Notes under the pieces: model-generated
What the model was told of the DNA's origin: nothing
What the model saw: only the letters and a program-made list of their open reading frames with translations
Databases searched by the model: none
Source of the DNA: Streptomyces fungicidicus
GTDB taxonomy: Bacteria > Actinomycetota > Actinomycetes > Streptomycetales > Streptomycetaceae
Length of the DNA stretch: 64,000 nucleotides
Direction of reading: 5' to 3'
Assembly: GCF_003665435.1 (NCBI RefSeq)
Contig: NZ_CP023407.1
Coordinates: 3,844,001 to 3,908,000 of the forward strand
Made by a program: the position numbers and the translations under genes
Shown here: piece after piece, positions 1-7,989 of the stretch
How the letters are laid out: each line of letters begins with the position of its first letter
Numbering within the stretch: the first letter of the stretch is position 1

Positions 1-449
1 GTAAGCCCATCGCCATCACGGCGGCGCGGGACTTCGACCCGTTCGGCAGCGACGGCTCCGAGAAGCCGGCCGACGTGGGCAAGGTGTACGACAGCACGCC
101 GGGTACGTACTGGCAGACGGACTACTACCTGAGTACGGACTTCGGCCGGCTCAAGTCCGGCGTTGGAGTGATCCTCGACCTCGGCCGGTCCCAGCAGGTC
201 GGCAAGGTCACCGTCTCCTTCGTGGGGAACACGTCGGTGGAACTCCGTGCCGCCCCGAGCGACGCAGGGGTACAGCCCACGTCTTTCGACGACTACGCCA
301 AGGTCGCCGAGGGCACCGGCTCCAGTGTGACCCTCAAGCCCGGGGAAGCGGTCAAGTCCCGGTACCTGCTGGTCTGGCTGACCGAACTGCCGCAGACGAG
401 TGACGGCAACTTCCGTGGCCGTGTCGTGGACGTCAAGGTGACCAGCTAG
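1..449 (+). CDS. C-terminal part of a secreted or membrane protein with a discoidin-like domain
   Basis: The frame is open from the left edge of the window to a TAG at 447-449, giving about 149 residues with no start, so this is the 3' end of a longer gene. The fragment is rich in Gly, Ser, Thr and aromatic residues and has the look of a beta-sandwich carbohydrate-binding (galactose-binding-like) domain, for example the stretch GVILDLGRSQQVGKVTVSF. In Streptomyces the gene just upstream of sigM, next to mviN/murJ, encodes a kinase-like membrane protein ending in such a domain; that assignment is inference from gene order. It ends 27 bases before sigM, so the two may be co-transcribed. Confidence 0.7.
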   Translation, partial: KPIAITAARDFDPFGSDGSEKPADVGKVYDSTPGTYWQTDYYLSTDFGRLKSGVGVILDLGRSQQVGKVTVSFVGNTSVELRAAPSDAGVQPTSFDDYAKVAEGTGSSVTLKPGEAVKSRYLLVWLTELPQTSDGNFRGRVVDVKVTS

Positions 450-476
450 CCCGTCCGCATCGAGGGAGGGGACCCG

Positions 477-1199
477 ATGGCAGCAGGCGCCGCACATGAC
501 GGAGTGAGCGATCAGGATCTGCTCACCCGGCATGTCGAGGGCGACCCCGACGCCTTCGGTGAGCTCGTGCGCCGGCACCGCGACCGGCTGTGGGCCGTGG
601 CCCTGCGGACGCTGGGCGACCGCGAGGAAGCCGCTGACGCCGTCCAGGACGCCCTGGTCTCCGCCTACCGGGCCGCCCACACCTTCAGGGGCCAGTCGGC
701 CGTCACGACGTGGCTGCACCGGATCACGGTGAACGCCTGCCTGGACCGCGCCCGCAAGGCGGCCTCCCGGAAGACCTCCCCGGTCGACGACACGGAGCGC
801 CTGGAGCAGCTGCTCGAGCCCCACGAGTCCGCCTCGGCCCCCGCGGAGCGCAACGATCTGCACCGCCAGCTCATCGAGGCCATGGGCACCCTCCCGCCGG
901 ATCAGCGGGCCGCGCTCGTGCTCGTTGACATGCAGGGATACCCGGTCGCGGAAGCCGCCCGCATCCTCGAAGTGCCCACCGGCACGGTGAAGAGCCGCTG
1001 CGCCCGCGGCAGAGCCAGACTGCTGCCCCTGCTCACTCATCTGCGGCCGGACGGGCCCGGTGAGAAGAAACGGGGTGAGGGACGGAACCGGACGCAGGGG
1101 ACGTCCGTCCCACCCGCAGCGGGACCGCGACAGGCGGATCCCCCGGACTCAGGATCGAACGACCCGGCTGCAGTGAAGGGCGGAGGTGGGCGAGCGTGA
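477..1199 (+). CDS. sigM: ECF RNA polymerase sigma factor, SigM type
   Basis: This 240-residue protein shows the two ECF sigma regions. Region 2 lies at about residues 20-90 (DAFGELVRRHRDRLWAVALR and the AVQDALVSAYR helix). Region 4 lies at about 130-185, with the helix-turn-helix PVAEAARILEVPTGTVKSR. The C-terminal 50 residues are a low-complexity charged tail. The ATG is preceded by GGAGGGG at 5-base spacing. The stop overlaps the start of the next gene by 4 bases (GTGA), which indicates translational coupling with its anti-sigma factor. The order sigM, anti-sigma, trxB, trxA is the one known from Streptomyces and mycobacteria. Its regulon cannot be read from this sequence. Confidence 0.9.
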   Translation: MAAGAAHDGVSDQDLLTRHVEGDPDAFGELVRRHRDRLWAVALRTLGDREEAADAVQDALVSAYRAAHTFRGQSAVTTWLHRITVNACLDRARKAASRKTSPVDDTERLEQLLEPHESASAPAERNDLHRQLIEAMGTLPPDQRAALVLVDMQGYPVAEAARILEVPTGTVKSRCARGRARLLPLLTHLRPDGPGEKKRGEGRNRTQGTSVPPAAGPRQADPPDSGSNDPAAVKGGGGRA

Positions 1200-2110
1200 C
1201 GTCGACGACGGACAGGGCGGAGCACCCGGACGTCGCGGAGATCTCCGACCTCACCGAGGGACTCCTGCCATCCGCCCGGAGCGCCGAAGTGCGCCGGCAT
1301 CTGGACGAGTGCGCGCTCTGCGCGGACGTCCATGCCTCGCTCGAGGAGATCCGGGACCTGCTGGGCACGGCGCCGGGCCCGCCGCGGATGCCCGCCGAGG
1401 TGGCGGGACGCATCGACGCGGCGCTGGCCGCGGAGGCCCTGCTGCATGCCACGGCGCCGGAACCCGAGACCACCGGGGACACCGCCGGTAGTTCGTCCGC
1501 GTCCCCCGGCGACGAGCAGGCGCATGTTTCACGTGAAACATCGCCGCTCCAGGACCGGCCGGCCGGGCGCCCCCGCTCCTCCACGACCGGGCCGGGCCGC
1601 AAGGGCCGTCTCCGCGGCGGGCGCCGACGGGTCGCCGTCCTGGGGACCGTGTTCACGGTCGCGGCTCTGGGGCTCGGATCAGTGGTGCTGTCGAGCATGA
1701 ACGAGGGAGGGCCGGACGAGGGCCCCCGGACCACCGCGTCGGACACCTTCTCCGAGGGGAAGCTGGAGAAGCAGGTCACCGATCTCCTCGCACAGAGCCA
1801 GGGGGAGCGGAAGGGCGCCAGCACCGGGCGAACCTTCGGGTCGCAGTCGGAGTCCCACGCCGTCAGTCCCCGGGTTCTCAAGGAGCCCGCGGTGCCGAAG
1901 TGCGTCAGCGACGGCATCGGCCGCGACGACGCCGCGCTCGCCACCGAGAAGGGCACGTACCAGGGGAAGGAGGCGATGCTTGTGGTGCTCCCCGACGCCT
2001 CGGACAGCTCCCGTGTGACCGCGTACATCGTCGAGGCGACCTGTGTGGACAACGTGTCCGCGGCCACCACGGCGAAGGTTCTGCTCGAGCACTCCTACGC
2101 ACGCTCCTGA
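1196..2110 (+). CDS. Membrane anti-sigma factor with ZAS zinc motif (RsmA-like)
   Basis: This 304-residue protein starts on the GTG that overlaps the sigM stop. Near residues 32-42 it has HLDECALCADV, the HxxxCxxC motif of zinc-associated anti-sigma (ZAS) factors. A single membrane segment follows at about residues 142-165 (VAVLGTVFTVAALGLGSVVL), so the N-terminus would be cytoplasmic and bind SigM, and the C-terminal 140 residues would be outside the membrane. A perfect parS site at 1526-1539 lies in the coding region and is translated as Val-Ser-Arg-Glu-Thr in the linker before the membrane segment. The role as SigM antagonist is inferred from position and motif. Confidence 0.82.
   Translation: MTSTTDRAEHPDVAEISDLTEGLLPSARSAEVRRHLDECALCADVHASLEEIRDLLGTAPGPPRMPAEVAGRIDAALAAEALLHATAPEPETTGDTAGSSSASPGDEQAHVSRETSPLQDRPAGRPRSSTTGPGRKGRLRGGRRRVAVLGTVFTVAALGLGSVVLSSMNEGGPDEGPRTTASDTFSEGKLEKQVTDLLAQSQGERKGASTGRTFGSQSESHAVSPRVLKEPAVPKCVSDGIGRDDAALATEKGTYQGKEAMLVVLPDASDSSRVTAYIVEATCVDNVSAATTAKVLLEHSYARS
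1526..1539. other. parS centromere site (perfect)
   Basis: Exact 14-bp palindrome GTTTCACGTGAAAC, extended to 16 bp as TGTTTCACGTGAAACA, inside the anti-sigma factor gene. This is the ParB binding site of Streptomyces and Bacillus. It codes for VSRET in the linker, where coding constraint is low. Confidence 0.95.
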
Positions 2111-2250
2111 CGACCGGCGCGCCCGCTCTGACGTCCGGCCCACACGGCCCTGACGTCCGGCGCTTCGTCCGCCTCCCGCGTGGTATCCCGTACTGGGTGT
2201 GTTCCTCACCGTGCCGGCAACGGGCCGTGTCCGTGTGCGCGGGCACGGCG

Positions 2251-2276
2251 GGAATGCGCGCCCCTTAGGATCCGTT
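2251..2276 (+). promoter_or_regulatory. SigR-type promoter of trxBA
   Basis: GGAAT at 2251-2255, an 18-base spacer, and GTT at 2274-2276 match the SigR (thiol-oxidative stress sigma factor) consensus GGAAT-N18-GTT. The -10 element lies about 72 bases before the trxB start. S. coelicolor trxBA is known to be transcribed from a SigR promoter, so this is very probably the equivalent element. Confidence 0.82.
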
Positions 2277-2347
2277 GGGTGGGGTGAGAGCTGCAAAGGC
2301 GGCTCCCACCGGTCGACCGACGCAGACCAGAGACGAGGAATTCAGCC

Positions 2348-3316
2348 GTGAGCGACGTCCGTAACGTGATCATCATCGGCTCCGGGCCCGCCGGCTACAC
2401 GGCGGCGCTCTACACCGCCCGTGCGTCGCTGAAGCCCCTGGTGTTCGAGGGCGCCGTCACCGCCGGCGGTGCGCTGATGAACACCACCGAGGTCGAGAAC
2501 TTCCCCGGCTTCCAGGAAGGCATCATGGGCCCCGAGCTCATGGACAACATGCGGGCCCAGGCGGAGCGCTTCGGCGCCGAACTCGTCCCGGACGACGTGG
2601 TCGCCGTCGACCTGACCGGTGAGATCAAGACCGTCACGGACACCGCCGGTACGGTGCACAAGGCCAAGGCCGTCATCGTCACCACCGGCTCGCAGCACCG
2701 CAAGCTCGGCCTGCCGAACGAGGACGCCCTGTCCGGCCGCGGTGTCTCGTGGTGCGCCACGTGTGACGGCTTCTTCTTCAAGGACCAGGACATCGCCGTG
2801 ATCGGTGGTGGCGACACCGCGATGGAGGAGGCCACCTTCCTCTCGCGCTTCGCCAAGTCCGTGACGATCGTCCACCGCCGTGACACCCTGCGCGCCTCCA
2901 AGGCGATGCAGGAGCGTGCCTTCGCCGACCCGAAGATCTCGTTCGTCTGGGACAGCGAGATCGCCGAGGTCCAGGGCGACCAGAAGCTCTCGGGCCTGAA
3001 GCTGCGCAACGTCAAGACCGGCGAGCTCTCGGACCTGGCGGCCACTGGCCTGTTCATCGCGATCGGCCACGACCCGCGCACCGAGCTCTTCAAGGGCCAG
3101 CTGGAGCTGGACGAGGAGGGCTACCTCAAGGTCGACGCGCCCTCGACGCGCACGAACATCACCGGTGTCTTCGGCGCCGGTGACGTGGTCGACCACACGT
3201 ACCGGCAGGCGATCACCGCGGCCGGCACGGGCTGTGCCGCCGCCCTCGACGCCGAGCGCTACCTCGCGGCCCTCTCGGACGAGGAGCAGGCCGAGCCCGA
3301 GAAGACCTCTGTCTGA
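2348..3316 (+). CDS. trxB: Thioredoxin reductase (NADPH)
   Basis: This 322-residue flavoprotein reduces thioredoxin with NADPH. The FAD-binding glycine motif GSGPAGYTAALYTARA is near residues 12-27. The redox disulfide is in WCATCDGFFF at about residues 136-145, and the NADPH-binding GGGDTAMEEA follows at about 155. The C-terminal FAD motif is GVFGAGDVVD. The length is typical of the low-molecular-weight class. The GTG start is preceded by GAGGAA. trxA follows after 41 bases, forming the trxBA operon behind a SigR-type promoter. Confidence 0.96.
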   Translation: MSDVRNVIIIGSGPAGYTAALYTARASLKPLVFEGAVTAGGALMNTTEVENFPGFQEGIMGPELMDNMRAQAERFGAELVPDDVVAVDLTGEIKTVTDTAGTVHKAKAVIVTTGSQHRKLGLPNEDALSGRGVSWCATCDGFFFKDQDIAVIGGGDTAMEEATFLSRFAKSVTIVHRRDTLRASKAMQERAFADPKISFVWDSEIAEVQGDQKLSGLKLRNVKTGELSDLAATGLFIAIGHDPRTELFKGQLELDEEGYLKVDAPSTRTNITGVFGAGDVVDHTYRQAITAAGTGCAAALDAERYLAALSDEEQAEPEKTSV

Positions 3317-3357
3317 CCCCCACCCGCCCCACGCACCGACCAGTTAAGGAGCCCGCT

Positions 3358-3690
3358 GTGGCCGGCACCCTGAAGAACGTGACCGACGACTCCTTCGAGC
3401 AGGACGTCCTCAAGAGCGACAAGCCCGTCCTGGTGGACTTCTGGGCCGCCTGGTGCGGTCCGTGCCGTCAGATCGCTCCGTCCCTCGAGGCGATCGCCTC
3501 CGAGTACGGAGACAAGATCGAGATCGTCAAGCTGAACATCGACGAGAACCCCGGCACGGCCGCCAAGTACGGCGTCATGTCCATCCCGACCCTGAACGTG
3601 TACCAGGGTGGCGAGGTGGCCAAGACCATCGTCGGCGCCAAGCCGAAGGCCGCGATCGTCCGCGACCTCGAGGACTTCATCGCCGACTGA
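3358..3690 (+). CDS. trxA: Thioredoxin
   Basis: This is a 110-residue thioredoxin with the canonical active site WCGPC at about residues 34-38, preceded by VDFWAAWC, and the cis-proline loop SIPT at about 76. It starts at GTG with AAGGAG upstream. It is co-transcribed with trxB, which reduces it, and acts as a general cytoplasmic disulfide reductase. A perfect parS site begins one base after its stop codon and a strong hairpin follows. Confidence 0.96.
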   Translation: MAGTLKNVTDDSFEQDVLKSDKPVLVDFWAAWCGPCRQIAPSLEAIASEYGDKIEIVKLNIDENPGTAAKYGVMSIPTLNVYQGGEVAKTIVGAKPKAAIVRDLEDFIAD

Positions 3691-3691
3691 C

Positions 3692-3705
3692 GTTTCACGT
3701 GAAAC
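3692..3705. other. parS centromere site (perfect)
   Basis: Exact GTTTCACGTGAAAC starting 2 bases after the trxA stop codon, in the short trxA to GNAT convergent gap. A terminator-like hairpin begins 6 bases downstream. Confidence 0.95.
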
Positions 3706-3710
3706 ACGAG

Positions 3711-3736
3711 TGGGCCGGCCCGGAAGGGCCGGCCCA
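3711..3736. terminator. Hairpin terminator between trxA and the convergent GNAT gene
   Basis: Perfect 11-bp inverted repeat (TGGGCCGGCCC, loop GGAA, GGGCCGGCCCA). It is placed between two convergent genes, so it may serve both strands. There is no U tract, as is usual in Streptomyces. Confidence 0.7.
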
Positions 3737-3791
3737 TTCGCATGACGGCAGCACATCCGGCGGGGAGACGGTCACGCTCCCGCGGACGCAC

Positions 3792-4409
3792 TCACAGCGG
3801 CCTCAGCGCCGGCTCCTTCTGTACCGCCCCGAGCAGCCGGTCCAGCGCCATCTCGACGTCCTCCTTCCAGGAGAGCGTCGTCCTCAGCTCCAGTCTCATC
3901 CGGGGATGGGTGGGATGCTGACGGACCGTCTTGAAGCCCACGGCCAGCAGATGGTCGGCGGGCAGCAGGCAGGCGGGTTCCTTCCAGCGGGCGTCGCCGA
4001 AGGCCTCGATCGCCTTGAAGCCCCGGCGCAGCAGATCCTTCGCCACCGTCTGCACCATCACGCGGCCCAGTCCCTGACCCTGGTACCGGGGCAGGATGAA
4101 CGCGGTCATCAGCTGTACCGCGTCCGGCGACACGGGGCTTGTGGGGAACGCCGCGGAGCGTGGCACATAGGCGGGCGGTGCGTAGATCACGAAGCCCACG
4201 GGGACGTCGTCGACGTAGACGACCCGCCCGCAGGATCCCCAGTCCAGGAGAACGGCCGAGATCCACGACTCCTTCTCCTCCGCGGACGTGCCCGCCCTTA
4301 CCGCTGCCTCGCCACTGACGGGGTCGAGTTCCCAGAAGACGCATGAGCGGCAGCGCCGGGGGAGGTCCGGAAGGTTGTCCAGCGTGAGCGGTACGAGCCG
4401 ACGCCCCAT
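3792..4409 (-). CDS. GNAT-family N-acetyltransferase
   Basis: This 205-residue protein has the GNAT acetyl-CoA signature: the beta4-alpha3 motif reads FILPRYQGQGLGRVMVQTV, with the Q/RxxGxG loop YQGQGLG. The N-terminal half contains two Cys in RRCRSCVFWE, a pattern seen in this actinobacterial subgroup. The ATG at 4409 is preceded by GAGGAAC on the minus strand; upstream extension of the frame is not protein-like. The gene is the conserved neighbour of parB in Streptomyces, and its substrate is unknown. A SigR-like element lies about 200 bases upstream. Confidence 0.85.
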   Translation of the reverse strand: MGRRLVPLTLDNLPDLPRRCRSCVFWELDPVSGEAAVRAGTSAEEKESWISAVLLDWGSCGRVVYVDDVPVGFVIYAPPAYVPRSAAFPTSPVSPDAVQLMTAFILPRYQGQGLGRVMVQTVAKDLLRRGFKAIEAFGDARWKEPACLLPADHLLAVGFKTVRQHPTHPRMRLELRTTLSWKEDVEMALDRLLGAVQKEPALRPL

Positions 4410-4555
4410 GAAGGCTGTTCCTCGCTTCCTTCGCCCGCTGCCACGCGGGCGGCCGTCAGAGCACTCCGTTCCCTGAGCAGGCTGCCGATGAACCCGCTGA
4501 CGGCGCCCACCCCCAGCCCCGCGCTCACCAGTCCGGTGCGGCTCGTCAATCGCAT
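4298..4555 (-). CDS. Possible small membrane protein overlapping the GNAT start (doubtful)
   Basis: A minus-strand frame from ATG 4555 would give 85 residues with one clear hydrophobic segment (LVSAGLGVGAVSGFIGSLL) at about residues 9-27. AGGAG stands just before the ATG. Its last 112 bases overlap the GNAT gene in another frame, where the translation looks unnatural. I do not recognise a family. The hydrophobic N-terminus and the upstream SigR-like promoter are the only arguments for it; it may be chance. Confidence 0.25.
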   Translation of the reverse strand: MRLTSRTGLVSAGLGVGAVSGFIGSLLRERSALTAARVAAGEGSEEQPSWGVGSYRSRWTTFRTSPGAAAHASSGNSTPSVARQR

Positions 4556-4605
4556 GGCTCCTGCCTTGCTCTCCGAGGTGCTGCCGGGTGGATGCGCCAT
4601 ACCCG

Positions 4606-4632
4606 AACGCATCGTATCCATGAAGCGATTCC
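4606..4632 (-). promoter_or_regulatory. Possible SigR-type promoter upstream of the GNAT gene
   Basis: On the minus strand GGAAT (4632-4628) and GTT (4608-4606) are separated by 19 bases, within the SigR consensus spacing of 18-19. It would give a leader of about 190 bases for the GNAT gene, or would serve the small frame starting at 4555. Confidence 0.35.
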
Positions 4633-4654
4633 GCCGATACCGCCAAAAAGCAAA

Positions 4655-4695
4655 GGGCGGACCGTGTTCCGGTAGACACCGGACACGGCCCGCCC
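4655..4695 (-). terminator. Terminator downstream of parAB
   Basis: Inverted repeat with arms GGGCGGACCGTGTTCCGG and CCGGACACGGCCCGCCC (one mismatch and one bulged base), 39 bases past the parB stop on the minus strand. Confidence 0.7.
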
Positions 4696-4733
4696 CTGGT
4701 CGCTCGGACGGCTCTCGGCCTGACCTCGGAGGG

Positions 4734-5831
4734 TCAGCCCTCGGCCTCCACGGAGTCGTCGTCCGTCAGGCTCGGCTGCAGCACGGGCCCTTCCCCGGGA
4801 GCGAGGGTGCCCAGGATGCGCTCGAGGTCCTCCATCGAGGCGAACTCGACGGTGATCTTGCCCTTCTTCTGCCCGAGGTCGACCTTCACGCGCGTCTCGA
4901 AGCGATCCGACAGACGCGTCGCCAGTTCTGTCAGAGCCGGGGAGACCAGGGCTCCCGCGCGCGGACCCTTGGACCGCTGAGCCTTCTGGGGCCGTGAACC
5001 CATCAGGGTCACGATCTCCTCGACCGCCCGCACCGACAGCCCCTCGGCCACGATGCGGTGGGCCAGCCGGTCCTGATCCTCGGAGTCCTCGACGGACAGC
5101 AGCGCCCGCGCGTGCCCGGCGGACAGCACACCGGCGGCCACCCGGCGCTGGACGGTGGGCGACAGCTTCAGCAGACGCAGGGTGTTGGACACCTGAGGCC
5201 GGGAGCGGCCGATGCGGTCCGCCAGCTGGTCGTGCGTGCAGTTGAAGTCCTTGAGCAACTGGTCGTAGGCGGCGGCCTCTTCCAGCGGATTCAGCTGGGC
5301 GCGGTGCAGGTTCTCCAGCAGCGCGTCCAGGAGGAGCTTCTCGTCGTCCGTGGCCCGCACGATCGCCGGGATCGCCTCGAGTCCCGCCTCATGGCAGGCA
5401 CGCCACCGGCGCTCGCCCATGATGAGCTCATAGCGCTCTGGCCCCACCTGCCGCACGACGACCGGCTGGAGGAGGCCGACCTCCTTGATGGAGGTGATGA
5501 GCTCGGACAGGGCGTCCTCGTCGAACACCTCCCGCGGCTGCCGCGGGTTCGGCGTGATGGCGTCGAGCGGGATCTCGGCGAAGTGCGCGCCCATGGGCGG
5601 CGCGGGCACGGCCGCGGCGCTCTGGGCCGGCGCCTCTTCCGTTTCACGTGAAACAGCCGACAGGGTCGCCAAGTTCGCGGCGCCCCCGCTTCGACCGCCG
5701 GGCAGACCCGGCACCGCCGCCGGAGACGTGGAAGCAGTACCCCCCACCGCCGGGGGCGTCACCGTCTTCTCCGCCGGCCCAGGGATCAGTGCGCCTAGAC
5801 CACGACCCAGCCCCCTCCGTCGCTCGCTCAC
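4734..5831 (-). CDS. parB: Chromosome partitioning protein ParB
   Basis: This 365-residue CTP-dependent clamp protein loads at parS and spreads. The N-terminus RRGLGRGLGALIP is the ParA-activating basic motif. The ParB N-domain covers about residues 85-175 (ITPNPRQPREVFDE, then the GERRWRA box). The parS-binding helix-turn-helix follows at about 190-245 (LADRIGRSRPQVSNTLRLL), and a C-terminal dimerisation domain ends the protein. The GTG start overlaps the parA stop by 4 bases. A perfect parS site at 5641-5654 is inside its own coding region, in the low-complexity linker after the N-terminal motif. Confidence 0.97.
   Translation of the reverse strand: MSERRRGLGRGLGALIPGPAEKTVTPPAVGGTASTSPAAVPGLPGGRSGGAANLATLSAVSRETEEAPAQSAAAVPAPPMGAHFAEIPLDAITPNPRQPREVFDEDALSELITSIKEVGLLQPVVVRQVGPERYELIMGERRWRACHEAGLEAIPAIVRATDDEKLLLDALLENLHRAQLNPLEEAAAYDQLLKDFNCTHDQLADRIGRSRPQVSNTLRLLKLSPTVQRRVAAGVLSAGHARALLSVEDSEDQDRLAHRIVAEGLSVRAVEEIVTLMGSRPQKAQRSKGPRAGALVSPALTELATRLSDRFETRVKVDLGQKKGKITVEFASMEDLERILGTLAPGEGPVLQPSLTDDDSVEAEG
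5641..5654. other. parS centromere site (perfect, inside parB)
   Basis: Exact GTTTCACGTGAAAC within the parB linker, read there as Val-Ser-Arg-Glu-Thr. Confidence 0.95.
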
Positions 5832-6904
5832 TGGATGCCCTCCACCATGCTCGGATCGTTCTGCTGTGCGCCGATGTGGGCCCCCGCCGCGTCATAGCTG
5901 ACGCCGACGCCCCTCAACGCGATCTCTCGTGCCGCCTCGAAGTAGGAGAGGGCACCGCTCGATCCAGGATCGTAGGTCAGCACCGTCTGCCCATAGCTCG
6001 GCGCCTCCGAGATACGGACGGAGCGAGGAATGCTCGTCCGCAGTACCTCGTCGCCGAAGTGGGTGCGCACCTCGTCCGCGACCTGCGACGCGAGGCGCGT
6101 CCGGCCGTCGTACATGGTGAGCAGGATCGTCGATACGTGCAGGGTGGGGTTGAGGTGGCCCCGCACCAGATCGACGTTGCGCAGCAGCTGTCCCAGGCCC
6201 TCCAGCGCGTAGTACTCGCACTGAATCGGGATCAGGACCTCCTGGCCGGCCACCAACGCGTTGACCGTCAGCAGGCCGAGCGAGGGCGGGCAGTCGATGA
6301 GGATGTAGTCCAGCGGCTGCTCATACGCCTGGATCGCCCGCTGCAGCCGGCTTTCCCGCGCCACCAGCGACACCAGCTCGATCTCCGCACCGGCGAGATC
6401 GATCGTGGCGGGTGCGCAGAAGAGCCCCTCGACGTCGGGGACCGGCTGGACGACTTCCGCCAGCGGCTTGCTCTCCACCAGGACGTCGTAGATGGAGGGG
6501 ACGTCGGCGTGGTGGTCGATGCCCAGGGCGGTGGACGCGTTGCCCTGGGGGTCGAGGTCGATCACCAGGACACGACTGCCGTGCAGAGCGAGCGACGCGG
6601 CAAGGTTGACGGTGGTCGTCGTCTTGCCGACACCGCCCTTCTGGTTGGCGACCACGATGACGCGGGTCTGCTCGGGCCGTGGCAGGCCTTCGCCGGCTCG
6701 CCCCAGAGCCTCCACCGCCAGTTGGGCAGCGCGACCGATGGGAGTGTCGTCCATCGGAGGCGGTGTTTCACGTGAAACATCCGCTCCCGTCGATTCGGTA
6801 CGGGGACCGGGGACCGGATCGGTCATCGGTCCCGCGATGTTGGCGTCGGACCGCAAGGATTCACTCTCCTCGACTTCAGGCTCGCTATGAACAGAGCCTC
6901 CCAT
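5828..6904 (-). CDS. parA: Chromosome partitioning ATPase ParA
   Basis: This Walker-type ATPase organises ParB-parS complexes and septation in sporogenic hyphae. The deviant Walker A motif KGGVGKTT comes shortly after VIVVANQ. The Walker B region LDYILIDCPPSLG and the LDPQGNAST motif are present. The start is uncertain. ATG 6904 gives 358 residues, close to the length I recall for Streptomyces ParA; ATG 6826 gives 332; the frame stays open to 7192. The N-terminal tail contains a parS site (6765-6778) read as VSRET. parB overlaps its stop by 4 bases. The 290 bases up to rsmG hold another parS site and presumably the parAB promoters. Confidence 0.94.
   Translation of the reverse strand: MGGSVHSEPEVEESESLRSDANIAGPMTDPVPGPRTESTGADVSRETPPPMDDTPIGRAAQLAVEALGRAGEGLPRPEQTRVIVVANQKGGVGKTTTTVNLAASLALHGSRVLVIDLDPQGNASTALGIDHHADVPSIYDVLVESKPLAEVVQPVPDVEGLFCAPATIDLAGAEIELVSLVARESRLQRAIQAYEQPLDYILIDCPPSLGLLTVNALVAGQEVLIPIQCEYYALEGLGQLLRNVDLVRGHLNPTLHVSTILLTMYDGRTRLASQVADEVRTHFGDEVLRTSIPRSVRISEAPSYGQTVLTYDPGSSGALSYFEAAREIALRGVGVSYDAAGAHIGAQQNDPSMVEGIQ
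6765..6778. other. parS centromere site (perfect, inside parA)
   Basis: Exact GTTTCACGTGAAAC (16-bp form TGTTTCACGTGAAACA at 6764-6779) in the N-terminal tail region of parA. Confidence 0.95.
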
Positions 6905-7098
6905 GCCTTCGGGGTCGTGAACCAGTGAGCCCTGGCGTTCTGTGGAGAAATCCACCTCTGTGGACAACTCCGCGCCCGCGGAGGAGGCCCGTGTCTCATC
7001 GGAACCGGGAGCCTCTCCGAGAGAACCGAGGGGCTTCCGGTCACGGGGTTCGGCCGCGGCGCGGCCCCGACTGATGATGCCGTGCAGCAGTGAGCGAC

Positions 7099-7112
7099 GT
7101 TTCACGTGAAAC
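7099..7112. other. parS centromere site (perfect, rsmG-parA gap)
   Basis: Exact GTTTCACGTGAAAC in the gap between rsmG and parA, upstream of the chosen parA start. It is therefore close to where the parAB promoters must lie. Confidence 0.95.
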
Positions 7113-7195
7113 ACGATGCACAGCAGCCGGGGCGGTACTGCCGCGACACTCCGGCATGCATGGGTTTGGCAGCTTGTGTGGAGTACGTCCAACCC

Positions 7196-7912
7196 TCAGC
7201 GCCGTCGTCGCGCCCGTCCCGTGCGGGCGGCCTTGGCGCGCTTCGCGGCGAACCGCACACCGCCCGGGCTCTCCCCGACCTCGACCCGTACCACCGTGGA
7301 CATCGGGTCCACCACGCCCTCGCCCACATGCACGATCGATGTCTCCACGGCGCCGAGCTTGCTCAACGCCGTCGCCGCGCTCTTCAGTTCCTCCTCGGCG
7401 GTGTCGCCCTTGAGGGCCAGCATCTCGCCGTAAGGACGCAGCAGGGGGATGCCCCAGGTGGCGAGGCGGTCCAGCGGAGCCACGGCGCGCGCGGTCACCA
7501 CGTGCACCGGGGTCAGCTTGCCCATGACCTCCTCGGCCCGGCCGCGGACGACCGTCACATGATCCAGGCCGAGCAGCTCCACGACCTCGGTGAGGAAGTT
7601 GGTGCGCCGGAGCAGCGGCTCCAGCAGAGTGATCTTGAGGTCCTCCCGGACCAGCGCCAGGGGGATGCCCGGCAGACCGGCCCCCGATCCCACATCGCAC
7701 ACCGTCACGCCCTCGGGCACGACCTCCGAGAGCACCGCGCAGTTCAGCAGATGCCGCTCCCACAGGCGGGGCACCTCACGCGGGCCGATCAGGCCGCGCT
7801 GCACACCCGCCTCCGCGAGCAGCTCCGCGTACCGGACCGCGTCCTCGAAGCGATTGCCGAACACCTCGCGTGCCTGCTCGGGCGCGGGGGGAAGCTCCGC
7901 TGCCTCCGTCAC
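7196..7912 (-). CDS. rsmG: 16S rRNA (guanine-527 N7)-methyltransferase RsmG/GidB
   Basis: This 238-residue SAM-dependent methyltransferase modifies G527 of 16S rRNA; loss of the enzyme in Streptomyces gives low-level streptomycin resistance. The SAM motif is VCDVGSGAGLPGIPLALV at about residues 70-87, followed by ITLLEPLLRRTNFL and the conserved VVTARAVAPLDRL. The C-terminus is a basic Arg/Lys-rich tail. The GTG start is preceded by GGAAGGAC. A terminator between jag and this gene suggests that it starts its own transcript, with parA and parB downstream. Confidence 0.95.
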   Translation of the reverse strand: MTEAAELPPAPEQAREVFGNRFEDAVRYAELLAEAGVQRGLIGPREVPRLWERHLLNCAVLSEVVPEGVTVCDVGSGAGLPGIPLALVREDLKITLLEPLLRRTNFLTEVVELLGLDHVTVVRGRAEEVMGKLTPVHVVTARAVAPLDRLATWGIPLLRPYGEMLALKGDTAEEELKSAATALSKLGAVETSIVHVGEGVVDPMSTVVRVEVGESPGGVRFAAKRAKAARTGRARRRR

Positions 7913-7989
7913 GGGGGACCGTCCTTCCGTACCGTGCCGGCACGGGGCGCCGACACCAGAACCACAGAACTATCAGGCTGACAAAATTC

